Source: Chromatiales bacterium (lineage in GTDB: Bacteria; Pseudomonadota; Gammaproteobacteria; UBA6429; Thiohalophilaceae). From it: a DNA stretch of 5,541 bases. This document shows, in pieces, positions 1 to 5,299 of the stretch (the stretch's first letter is position 1; each line of letters begins with the position of its first letter). A program made the position numbers and the translations under genes. Under the pieces are notes generated by a model. It made no database searches, had not been told where the DNA came from, and was given only the letters and a program-made list of their open reading frames with translations. The DNA is taken from positions 1 to 5,541 of the forward strand of contig JALUTJ010000160.1 of assembly GCA_027057985.1 (NCBI GenBank). Direction: 5' to 3'.

Positions 1-518
1 GTAAAGGGCTGTTCAGGCAGGATTTGTATTACCGGCTGAATGGATTTCAATTGAACATTCCGCCTCTTCGCAATCGTATTGATGATGTTGAAGTGCTGGC
101 AAATTTCCTGCTGGAAAAGTTTTCTGCAGAAAGCAATCGAAACATACTGGGTTTTTCACCCGGGGTGCTGGAAAAATTCAGTTATCACGACTGGCCGGGG
201 AATGTGCGTGAGCTTGAGAATGAGATTCAGCGTATGATCGCCATCACGGATAATAATACGTTTATAACGGAGGAATGCCTGTCTCCCCACCTTGCTGCAC
301 TCAAGCCAAGAGTCAAACCCAGACAGGAGGATGACACTCTGGACGGTTTGACATTGAAAGAGAAGGTTGAGCAAATGGAAGCGCGCATTATCGAGGAGAC
401 GCTGACACGGTTACGCTGGAACCAGAGCCGTGCGGCAGCGGAGCTGGGATTGTCTCGCGTAGGTTTGTCCAACAAGATAAAGCGATATAATCTGGGGGCG
501 GGCTCTGCGGTTGCCTGA
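1..518 (+). CDS. Sigma-54-dependent transcriptional activator, HoxA/HupR-like, C-terminal part (5' end outside window)
   Basis: The reading frame is already open at the window edge (first full codon at position 3) and stops with TGA at 516-518, so about 171 C-terminal residues are visible. The first residues, G-L-F-R-Q-D-L-Y-Y-R-L-N, followed by I-P-P-L-R-N-R and then W-P-G-N-V-R-E-L, are hallmark segments of the AAA+ domain that remodels sigma-54 RNA polymerase. The C-terminus holds a Fis-type helix-turn-helix (about 417-494), N-Q-S-R-A-A-A-E-L-G-L-S-R-V-G-L, then K-I-K-R-Y-N-L. This form resembles the hydrogenase regulators HoxA and HupR. Any N-terminal receiver domain lies outside the window, so phosphorylation control cannot be judged. 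The nearby -24/-12 promoter before the hydrogenase genes makes it the likely activator of that operon (inference). Membership of the NtrC family is certain; the HoxA/HupR assignment is probable. Confidence 0.93.
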   Translation, partial: KGLFRQDLYYRLNGFQLNIPPLRNRIDDVEVLANFLLEKFSAESNRNILGFSPGVLEKFSYHDWPGNVRELENEIQRMIAITDNNTFITEECLSPHLAALKPRVKPRQEDDTLDGLTLKEKVEQMEARIIEETLTRLRWNQSRAAAELGLSRVGLSNKIKRYNLGAGSAVA

Positions 519-542
519 CGCTAACCACGACAAGAGGGTGAT

Positions 543-791
543 GTGGGCGATTCAAATTCAAACGATGATGACAATGCAGACAGTACTGAGGTTGTCAGAT
601 TTCCACAATCACGAACCCGGCCTGCCAGCAGCCAGGATGGTATACGTGAGTTAGGCAATTCGAAGATGGCGCAGCAACTCGGTCGCGTACAGCCTAATCT
701 CAAAGGGCATTGGTGTAGCCGCTGCAAGGGAATATGGTATGGCTTCGTCGGGGAATGTGAATGCCCGGTATGCGGCAATCGCAACGGCTAA
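543..791 (+). CDS. Small zinc-ribbon protein of unknown function
   Basis: An 82-residue protein starts with GTG. A purine-rich ribosome site, AAGAGGG (532-538), lies four bases upstream, and the gene begins only 24 bp after the activator stop, so the two are probably co-transcribed. The first 55 or so residues are polar, acidic and low in complexity (a D/N/S-rich start), which suggests disorder. The C-terminal 25 residues form a probable zinc ribbon: Cys58-x2-Cys61, then Cys74-x2-Cys77, with an extra Cys72 and aromatic residues (W57, W65, Y66, F68) between the knuckles. Rubredoxin-type iron binding is a less likely reading of the same cysteines. I do not recognise a named family. Its position between a hydrogenase regulator and the hydrogenase genes hints at a regulatory, redox or assembly role, but nothing in the sequence proves this. 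Confidence 0.75.
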   Translation: MGDSNSNDDDNADSTEVVRFPQSRTRPASSQDGIRELGNSKMAQQLGRVQPNLKGHWCSRCKGIWYGFVGECECPVCGNRNG

Positions 792-952
792 TCATTTTTA
801 TCCTGTAATATCGCCACCACATGCATATTAGAATCTCAAGGTTTGGTGATGCAGATGTTAACCAACTTTGCATATCCAGCCGTAAACTAGCTTTGCAATC
901 GTAATATCCTGTTTGTTTCTCCTCTGGTCATCAAAATGCTAACACGCTGATA

Positions 953-970
953 ACACTGGAAAACCAGTGT
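953..970. repeat. Perfect inverted repeat just upstream of the sigma-54 promoter
   Basis: ACACTGG and CCAGTGT (7 bp each) are perfect inverted arms around AAAA. The centre lies about 23 bp before the -24 element. The spacing suits a dimeric DNA-binding protein, or a small hairpin at the end of any transcript reading in from upstream, although no T-run follows. It is closer to the promoter than a usual enhancer site for an NtrC-family activator, so a second regulator is possible. Confidence 0.5.
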
Positions 971-982
971 GCGCGTATATAT

Positions 983-998
983 TGGCATGTGTCTTGCT
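983..998 (+). promoter_or_regulatory. Sigma-54 (-24/-12) promoter of the hydrogenase operon
   Basis: The sequence TTGGCATGTGTCTTGCT (982-998) matches the sigma-54 consensus TGGCAC-N5-TTGCW at nearly every position; the one deviation is T for C at the sixth base. The invariant GG (984-985) and GC (996-997) have the required spacing of 12 bp. Transcription would begin near 1008-1011, giving a leader of about 47 bases before the small-subunit ATG. The presence of a sigma-54 activator gene in the same window supports the call strongly. Confidence 0.88.
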
Positions 999-1045
999 GT
1001 AGTTAACGCTACAAACATCGTTGTCGTGTTAAATGATACAAAACC

Positions 1046-1052
1046 GGAGGAG
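1046..1052 (+). promoter_or_regulatory. Ribosome binding site fixing the small-subunit start
   Basis: GGAGGAG lies four bases before ATG 1057. This favours ATG 1057 over the in-frame ATG at 1033, which would put the ribosome site inside the gene and add eight residues that do not fit the family N-terminus. Confidence 0.85.
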
Positions 1053-1056
1053 TGTT

Positions 1057-2019
1057 ATGGCCAATATCATGTGGCTTCAAGGTGGCGCCTGTTCTGGCAA
1101 TACCATGTCTTTTCTCAATGCCGAGGAACCCAGCGCCTGTGACCTGGTGACGGATTTTGGCATGAACGTGCTCTGGCACCCCTCCCTGGGGATGGAGCTT
1201 GGTGATAATCTGCAACAGATGCTGAAAGATTGTGTATCGGGCGCAATCAAACTGGATATTTTTGTTTTCGAAGGCAGTGTTGTAAACGCGCCGAATGGCA
1301 CTGGCGAATGGAATCGCTTTGCCGGCAGGCCGATGAAAGACTGGGTGCGAGAGTTGTCCGATGCGGCCGACTTTGTTGTCGCTATCGGCGATTGTGCTAC
1401 CTGGGGCGGTATTCCGGCAACGGCGCCGAATCCGTCTGAATCCCAGGGCTTGCAATTTCTCAAGCGCGATCACGGCGGTTTCCTCGGTAAGGACTTCAAA
1501 AGCAAGGCTGGGCTACCTGTCATCAATATACCGGGATGTCCGGCGCATCCTGACTGGGTGACCCAGATTCTTGTTGGTATTGCGACCGGACGCGCGGGTG
1601 ACCTGGCGCTTGATGAATTCCAGCGACCCAAAACGTTCTTCCAGAGTTTCACCCAGACGGGTTGCACCCGAAACATGCATTTTGCCTACAAGGTCTCTGC
1701 AACAGAGTTTGGTCAACGCAAGGGTTGCCTGTTTTACGACCTGGGCTGCCGCGGCCCCATGACGCACTCGCCATGTAATCGAATCTTGTGGAACAGGGTG
1801 TCTTCCAAGACACGTGCTGGTATGCCATGTCTGGGTTGCACTGAACCTGAATTCCCGTTCTTTGATCTTGCACCAGGCACGGTATTCAAAACCCAGACTG
1901 TTATGGGCGTACCCAAGGATCTGCCCGCAGGCGTGGACAAGAAGGGTTACATCAAGCTCACAGGCGCAGCAAAAGCTGCTATGCCAGCGTGGGCGGAACA
2001 AGATATTTTTGTGGTTTAA
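1057..2019 (+). CDS. hhyS: [NiFe] hydrogenase small subunit, actinobacterial type (group 1h-like)
   Basis: This 320-residue subunit carries the iron-sulfur relay that takes electrons from the NiFe site during H2 oxidation. It starts directly with the W-L-Q-G-G-A-C-S-G-N-T motif. It has no Tat signal peptide and no C-terminal membrane helix, so a soluble cytoplasmic enzyme is likely. Proximal-cluster cysteines are Cys12, Cys113 (G-D-C-A-T-W-G-G) and Cys161 (P-G-C-P-A-H-P). The usual second Cys of the C-x2-C motif is Asn15. From memory of the Ralstonia eutropha actinobacterial-type enzyme, an Asp supplies the fourth ligand there. Further cluster cysteines are 203, 224, 231, 240, 258 and 261 (P-C-L-G-C). 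By my alignment the common distal His is Gln200. These traits and the wording of motifs such as N-A-E-E-P and H-P-S-L-G fit the group 1h (Hhy) family, which oxidises H2 in the presence of oxygen. The large subunit follows after 12 bp. Confidence 0.93.
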   Translation: MANIMWLQGGACSGNTMSFLNAEEPSACDLVTDFGMNVLWHPSLGMELGDNLQQMLKDCVSGAIKLDIFVFEGSVVNAPNGTGEWNRFAGRPMKDWVRELSDAADFVVAIGDCATWGGIPATAPNPSESQGLQFLKRDHGGFLGKDFKSKAGLPVINIPGCPAHPDWVTQILVGIATGRAGDLALDEFQRPKTFFQSFTQTGCTRNMHFAYKVSATEFGQRKGCLFYDLGCRGPMTHSPCNRILWNRVSSKTRAGMPCLGCTEPEFPFFDLAPGTVFKTQTVMGVPKDLPAGVDKKGYIKLTGAAKAAMPAWAEQDIFVV

Positions 2020-2031
2020 GGGGAGTAAAGC

Positions 2032-3630
2032 ATGTCAGCACAAGTACAAACACTGGATATTTCGCCTGTCGGTCGCGTTGAAGGCGACCTTGATGTGCGA
2101 GTCGATATCGAAAACGGCGTTGTTACCAATGCCTGGACCTCTGCGGAATTGTTCAGAGGATTTGAAATTATTTTACGCGACAAGGATCCGCAAGCAGGCC
2201 TTGTTGTGACACCTCGCGCTTGTGGCATCTGTGGCGCATCACACCTGACCTGTGCTGCCTGGGCGCTGGATACGGCATGGGGAACCGAGGTGCCGCGTAA
2301 CGCTATTATTGCCCGTAATCTGGGGCAATTGGCTGAAAGCCTGCAAAGTTTGCCGCGGCACCACTACGGTTTGTTCATGATTGACATGGTGAACAAAAAC
2401 TACAAGAACAGTCAGTATTATGAGGAGGCCGTCAAGCGCTGGGCGCCATTTACTGGAACTAACTATGAACTCGGTGTCACCATATCGGGTCGACCGGTCG
2501 AAATCTATGCCATGCTTGGTGGGCAGTGGCCGCATTCCAGCTACATGGTGCCCGGCGGGGTGATGTGCTCGCCTACATTGACAGATGTCACGCGCGCATG
2601 GTCGATACTGGAGCACTTCCGGACCAACTGGATTGAGCCTATGTGGTTGGGGTGTTCGCTTGAGCGCTATGAAGAAATCAAGACGTATGATGATTTCATG
2701 GCTTGGCTGGATGAAAAGCCGGAGCATGCAAACTCTGACCTTGGCATGATGTGGCGAATGGGCTGTGATGTGGGACTGGACAAGTACGGCAAGGGCTTAG
2801 ACAAGTTTGTCTCATGGGGTTACCTGCCTCACGAAGACAAGTACAATAAACCCACCATCGAAGGTCGAAATGGCGCAGTACAAATGCCTAGTGGTGTGTT
2901 TGACGGCGCATCCGGTACACATAAACTCATGGATCAGGCAATGACACGTGAGGACACAACCCATGCCTGGTATGACGAGAGTGGCGCTACACACCCGTTC
3001 GACAGAACCACGAATCCGGTGTCCAATAATAATCAGGACTTCAATGACAAATATTCATGGGCGACGGCGGTGATGCATGCCGAGAACGGACATCTTGAAG
3101 CGGGCCCGCTTGCTCGTGAATTAATCTACGGCGGAGACCATATGGAAGACTGGCAGCACCGTGATGGATTGGTTCTGGACATGTACAAAAAAATGGGTGG
3201 CGCGAATGTTTTGCTTCGGCATTTTGCACGTATGCACGAGGTTAAATACATTTATCGTCAGATAGAGCGTTGCTTGCGAGAACTGCGCCTGGATGAGCCT
3301 TTCTACATTAAACCGCAAGAAAAAGACGGGCAGGGTTGGGGTGCAACCGAGGCTATCCGTGGTGCGCTTTGTCACTGGATTGATGTGCAAGGAGGTAAGA
3401 TCAAAAACTATCAGATTATTGCGCCGACAACATGGAATGTCGGGCCGCGCACCAGTGAAGATGAGCGCGGGCCAATCGAGGAAGCACTGATTGGCACCCC
3501 CATTGCGGATCCGACTGATCCGGTAGAGGTGGGTCATGTGGCGCGCTCCTATGACTCCTGTCTGGTTTGTACTGTGCATGCGCATGACGCCAAGACGGGC
3601 AAAGAACTGTCGCGATTCAAAACCTCCTAG
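2032..3630 (+). CDS. hhyL: [NiFe] hydrogenase large (catalytic) subunit, group 1h-like
   Basis: This 532-residue subunit holds the NiFe(CN)2CO centre that splits H2. The start is fixed by AAGGGGAG (2018-2025), six bases before the ATG and overlapping the small-subunit stop. The N-terminus has G-R-V-E-G-D-L, where the family Glu (E17) sits. Motif L1 is R-A-C-G-I-C-G-A-S-H (Cys64, Cys67, His71), and W-P-H-S-S-Y-M-V-P-G-G-V is a further conserved segment. Motif L2 is D-S-C-L-V-C-T-V-H (Cys510, Cys513, His516), so all four nickel-binding cysteines are present. Ser509 stands where many hydrogenases have Pro. Sixteen residues follow His516; such a tail is removed after nickel insertion by a specific endopeptidase, and one is encoded downstream. 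The length suits the family. A strong hairpin lies just past the stop. Confidence 0.95.
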   Translation: MSAQVQTLDISPVGRVEGDLDVRVDIENGVVTNAWTSAELFRGFEIILRDKDPQAGLVVTPRACGICGASHLTCAAWALDTAWGTEVPRNAIIARNLGQLAESLQSLPRHHYGLFMIDMVNKNYKNSQYYEEAVKRWAPFTGTNYELGVTISGRPVEIYAMLGGQWPHSSYMVPGGVMCSPTLTDVTRAWSILEHFRTNWIEPMWLGCSLERYEEIKTYDDFMAWLDEKPEHANSDLGMMWRMGCDVGLDKYGKGLDKFVSWGYLPHEDKYNKPTIEGRNGAVQMPSGVFDGASGTHKLMDQAMTREDTTHAWYDESGATHPFDRTTNPVSNNNQDFNDKYSWATAVMHAENGHLEAGPLARELIYGGDHMEDWQHRDGLVLDMYKKMGGANVLLRHFARMHEVKYIYRQIERCLRELRLDEPFYIKPQEKDGQGWGATEAIRGALCHWIDVQGGKIKNYQIIAPTTWNVGPRTSEDERGPIEEALIGTPIADPTDPVEVGHVARSYDSCLVCTVHAHDAKTGKELSRFKTS

Positions 3631-3636
3631 GGTTGG

Positions 3637-3674
3637 ATGAGTACCGGCAACTATGAATGCCGGTACTCATTTTT
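3637..3674 (+). terminator. Strong hairpin with short T-run after the large-subunit gene
   Basis: Perfect 13-bp arms ATGAGTACCGGCA (3637-3649) and TGCCGGTACTCAT (3658-3670) enclose an 8-base loop. Five T follow (3670-3674, the first shared with the arm). This has the form of an intrinsic terminator. With only five T and related genes just downstream it may be a partial terminator, or an mRNA-stabilising hairpin that keeps the hydrogenase message above the accessory genes. No clear promoter was seen between it and the next gene, which favours partial read-through. Confidence 0.72.
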
Positions 3675-3697
3675 GCCTGTGATAATGAATATACCTG

Positions 3698-3703
3698 TGA
3701 GGT
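3698..3703 (+). promoter_or_regulatory. Ribosome binding site supporting a GTG start
   Basis: TGAGGT lies six bases before GTG 3710. An in-frame TTG at 3704 directly abuts this site with no spacing, so GTG 3710 is the better start for the first four-cysteine protein. Confidence 0.6.
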
Positions 3704-3709
3704 TTGGCT

Positions 3710-4024
3710 GTGAGTAATGCAGACGACGACGCTTTGCGTGATCGTATTGGCCGGCTGATGGAGAATGGGCTGGAAACACAAACAGAACCTTTTCCGGAAA
3801 ATAACCTGGAGTTCGAGGCGATTCTTGATGAATTGCGAAAGCTGGGGCCGGAGGATCTGGAGCAAAAGCTCGTGATTTCGGGTTTTGTCAACAAGCCTTA
3901 CGGTGAGGATGAGCAACGCTGTCTGGAGTGTATGTATTATCTCGTTCACCGCAAATGGTGTGATCTGCCTGAGCTTGCCGTGCCTGTTGAGGCAGACTGG
4001 TGGTGCAGACTCTGGAGGATTTAG
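3710..4024 (+). CDS. Small four-cysteine protein, first of a paralogous pair; possible Fe-S protein
   Basis: A 104-residue acidic protein with a GTG start chosen on the ribosome site at 3698-3703. The N-terminal 65 residues look helical (for example L-E-F-E-A-I-L-D-E-L-R-K-L). The C-terminus is a compact cysteine module: Cys71-x2-Cys74-x9-Cys84-x14-Cys99, with M-Y-Y-L-V-H-R, L-P-E-L, P-V and W-W-C-R-L-W-R-I around the cysteines. The next gene encodes the same module with identical spacing. The pattern resembles the single [4Fe-4S] site of HiPIP proteins and of HiPIP-like small subunits of glycyl radical enzymes such as benzylsuccinate synthase; this is analogy, not proven homology. A zinc site is an alternative. 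No signal peptide or membrane segment is seen. Its place directly after the hydrogenase genes suggests a role in electron transfer or assembly (inference). Confidence 0.85.
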   Translation: MSNADDDALRDRIGRLMENGLETQTEPFPENNLEFEAILDELRKLGPEDLEQKLVISGFVNKPYGEDEQRCLECMYYLVHRKWCDLPELAVPVEADWWCRLWRI

Positions 4025-4044
4025 ATTATTTAGAGAGCTGTCGC

Positions 4045-4401
4045 ATGAGTGATAATGAACCCATCACACCTGAACAGGCATCGGAAGACGAGGCGCTACG
4101 ATTAACACTGCGTGATTACCTGCAAAGTGGTCTGAAAACCGAGGTTGAGCCCCGCGCCTATACCAGTGAGCAGGTCAATGAAATTATTAATCGCCTTCAG
4201 TCGCTTGATGAAACGGATTACCGTAATAAGCTGATTATTGCGGGTTTCACATTAACCCCGTACAAGACTGATGACGATGATGATGTTGAACAGGCCTGCG
4301 AAACCTGTATGTATTATCTTGTACACCGCCGGTTCTGTGAGTTACCAGAACTGATGCTTCCCGTAGACGATGAATGGTCATGTCGTCTATGGCGTATCTA
4401 G
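4045..4401 (+). CDS. Small four-cysteine protein, second of the pair; possible Fe-S protein
   Basis: A 118-residue acidic protein starting at ATG 4045, with a modest AGAGAG ribosome site at 4032-4037 and 20 bp after the preceding stop. The frame is open upstream to a GTG at 4000, but that would overlap the preceding gene and add residues with no counterpart in the paralogue. The cysteine module is Cys85-x2-Cys88-x9-Cys98-x14-Cys113, exactly the spacing of its neighbour, with shared C-M-Y-Y-L-V-H-R, L-P-E-L, P-V and C-R-L-W-R-I. The N-terminal halves also align (S-G-L-K-T-E-V-E-P against N-G-L-E-T-Q-T-E-P, then N-K-L-I-I-A-G-F against Q-K-L-V-I-S-G-F), so the whole gene was duplicated. A run of five Asp (residues 76-80) before the first Cys is not in the other copy. 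The two may form a heterodimer. The function is unknown; an Fe-S electron carrier is the leading guess. Confidence 0.87.
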   Translation: MSDNEPITPEQASEDEALRLTLRDYLQSGLKTEVEPRAYTSEQVNEIINRLQSLDETDYRNKLIIAGFTLTPYKTDDDDDVEQACETCMYYLVHRRFCELPELMLPVDDEWSCRLWRI

Positions 4402-4484
4402 TCATATTTTATTTCGTCCCAAAACACTTCTGATTGATGATTTGCAGCTATGCGTGTAGTGTAGGTGTGGATAATTAGTATTAT

Positions 4485-4508
4485 AACCGCAATCAACATA
4501 TTGTGGTT
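4485..4508. repeat. Imperfect inverted repeat before the endopeptidase gene
   Basis: AACCGCAAT (4485-4493) and ATTGTGGTT (4500-4508) pair over nine positions around a 6-base loop, with one G:T pair that would hold as G:U in RNA. No T-run follows, so this is not a standard terminator. It could be a leader hairpin or an operator in the 134-bp gap between the four-cysteine genes and the endopeptidase. An A/T-rich segment just upstream (TATTAT at 4479-4484) could serve as a -10 box, but no good -35 was found. Confidence 0.4.
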
Positions 4509-4535
4509 GTTGTTGGCAGAAGGCAGATCATTACC

Positions 4536-5012
4536 ATGTTATCGATTATTGGCTGTGGCAATCCCAATCGAAAGGATGACGGTGCAGGTGTCTATGTGGC
4601 GCAACAATTATTAAAGGATCCCGATATCCAGTCATGCCCCAACGTACAGGTATTTGATGCAGGCACATCAGGTATGGATGTCATGTTCCAGGCACGCGGC
4701 AGCGATTCCCTGATAATTATTGATGCAAACAGCAGCGACTCAGAACCTGGCAGTATCTTCAAAGTGCCTGGCGAGGAATTGGAGAATATCCCTGATCCTG
4801 GCTATAACCTGCACGACTTCAGGTGGGATAACGCACTATACGCGGGAAAACGTATTTACAAGGAGGAGTTTCCAGAAGATATCACGGTTTACCTGATTGA
4901 AGCAGAGTCTCTGGAGTTAGGCATTGGCCTAAGCAAGAAAGTCAGCAAAGCCGTACAGCGAGTTATCGCAACAATCAAAGATGATATTACCAGCTACCAT
5001 CAGGCGCCATGA
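4536..5012 (+). CDS. [NiFe] hydrogenase maturation endopeptidase (HyaD/HybD/HoxW-like)
   Basis: A 158-residue member of the HyaD/HybD/HoxM/HoxW protease family (M52 type). These enzymes cut the C-terminal tail from the nickel-loaded large subunit in the cytoplasm. The N-terminus I-I-G-C-G-N-P-N-R-K-D-D-G-A-G is the family signature. Likely nickel-sensing residues are Asp14/Asp15, Asp41 (F-D-A-G-T-S-G) and His93 (N-L-H-D-F). The C-terminal segment I-E-A-E-S-L-E-L-G-I-G-L-S also matches the family. Start ATG 4536 is chosen because the signature begins there; AGAAGG at 4518-4523 is a somewhat distant ribosome site. An in-frame GTG at 4503 would add 11 residues. The natural substrate is probably the large subunit encoded at 2032-3630, whose 16-residue tail is intact. 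The stop overlaps the next start. Confidence 0.93.
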   Translation: MLSIIGCGNPNRKDDGAGVYVAQQLLKDPDIQSCPNVQVFDAGTSGMDVMFQARGSDSLIIIDANSSDSEPGSIFKVPGEELENIPDPGYNLHDFRWDNALYAGKRIYKEEFPEDITVYLIEAESLELGIGLSKKVSKAVQRVIATIKDDITSYHQAP

Positions 5013-5299
5013 AGCAAGTTATAATAAAAAACGGGAATATTTATCTGTCACACGATTTGTGTGAGACATATTTCAAGCGTATAGAGTCAGTCGCATTATT
5101 AATACGCAATGAGTCCGTTCTGCTATTACCAGTGCAGCAGGCTGGTGGCGGACTTCTACTAAAAATACGCAATGCAAATGGAGACAGAGTGATCCATGCC
5201 AGCGAATTCTTCATGCAACATAAAATAAAAACCGATGCCGAGATGACATTGCCCGCCATATGGGACGCCGACTCAGGAGCGTTGGTTTTCAGGATTTAA
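5009..5299 (+). CDS. Conserved-looking 96-residue protein of unknown function, coupled to the endopeptidase
   Basis: The start overlaps the endopeptidase stop as ATGA (5009-5012), and no strong ribosome site precedes it, so translation is probably coupled. The 96-residue product has one Cys (Cys18), no signal peptide and no clear membrane helix. Alternating hydrophobic stretches (residues about 26-40 and 48-53) suggest a small beta-rich domain, including V-A-L-L-I-R and L-L-L-P-V-Q-Q-A-G-G-G-L-L-L-K-I. The C-terminus ends in A-L-V-F-R-I. I do not recognise the family. Tight coupling to a hydrogenase protease suggests a role in hydrogenase maturation or stability, which is inference from position alone. 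The gene looks richer in A and T than the hydrogenase genes. Confidence 0.8.
   Translation: MKQVIIKNGNIYLSHDLCETYFKRIESVALLIRNESVLLLPVQQAGGGLLLKIRNANGDRVIHASEFFMQHKIKTDAEMTLPAIWDADSGALVFRI

Larger units (their letters stand above)
792..1056 (+). promoter_or_regulatory. Noncoding control region upstream of the hydrogenase genes
   Basis: These 265 bp lie between the zinc-ribbon gene and the hydrogenase small subunit and contain no credible gene. They hold the -24/-12 promoter at 983-998 and the inverted repeat at 953-970, described separately. Other visible repetition includes GTAATATC at 805-812 and 901-908, CTTTGCA at 866-872 and 891-897, TAACAC at 940-945 and 951-956 (11 bp, about one helical turn, apart), and a weak TTGGT/ACCAA inverted pair at 843-847 and 861-865. 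An activator of the NtrC family would be expected to bind about 100-200 bp upstream of the start site, which falls in this stretch. No copy of the HupR-type TTG-N5-CAA site was found. Confidence 0.6.

Noticed and set aside
541..654. ATG start at 541 giving a 37-residue frame
   Set aside because: It ends early and has no recognisable content; the GTG at 543 gives a frame with a clear zinc ribbon and suits the same ribosome site.
930..942. Possible IHF site, CATCAAAATGCTA
   Set aside because: It has mismatches at key positions of the consensus; the location would suit sigma-54 control but the match is too weak to call.
953..970. The inverted repeat as a terminator of the upstream genes
   Set aside because: The stem is short and no T-run follows; it also lies 160 bp past the last upstream stop.
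1009..1473. Long open frames on the minus strand opposite the hydrogenase genes (for example 1009-1473, 1513-2001, 2239-2727, 3121-3585)
   Set aside because: They lie fully opposite strongly recognised hydrogenase genes, have no recognisable domains and look like antisense shadows.
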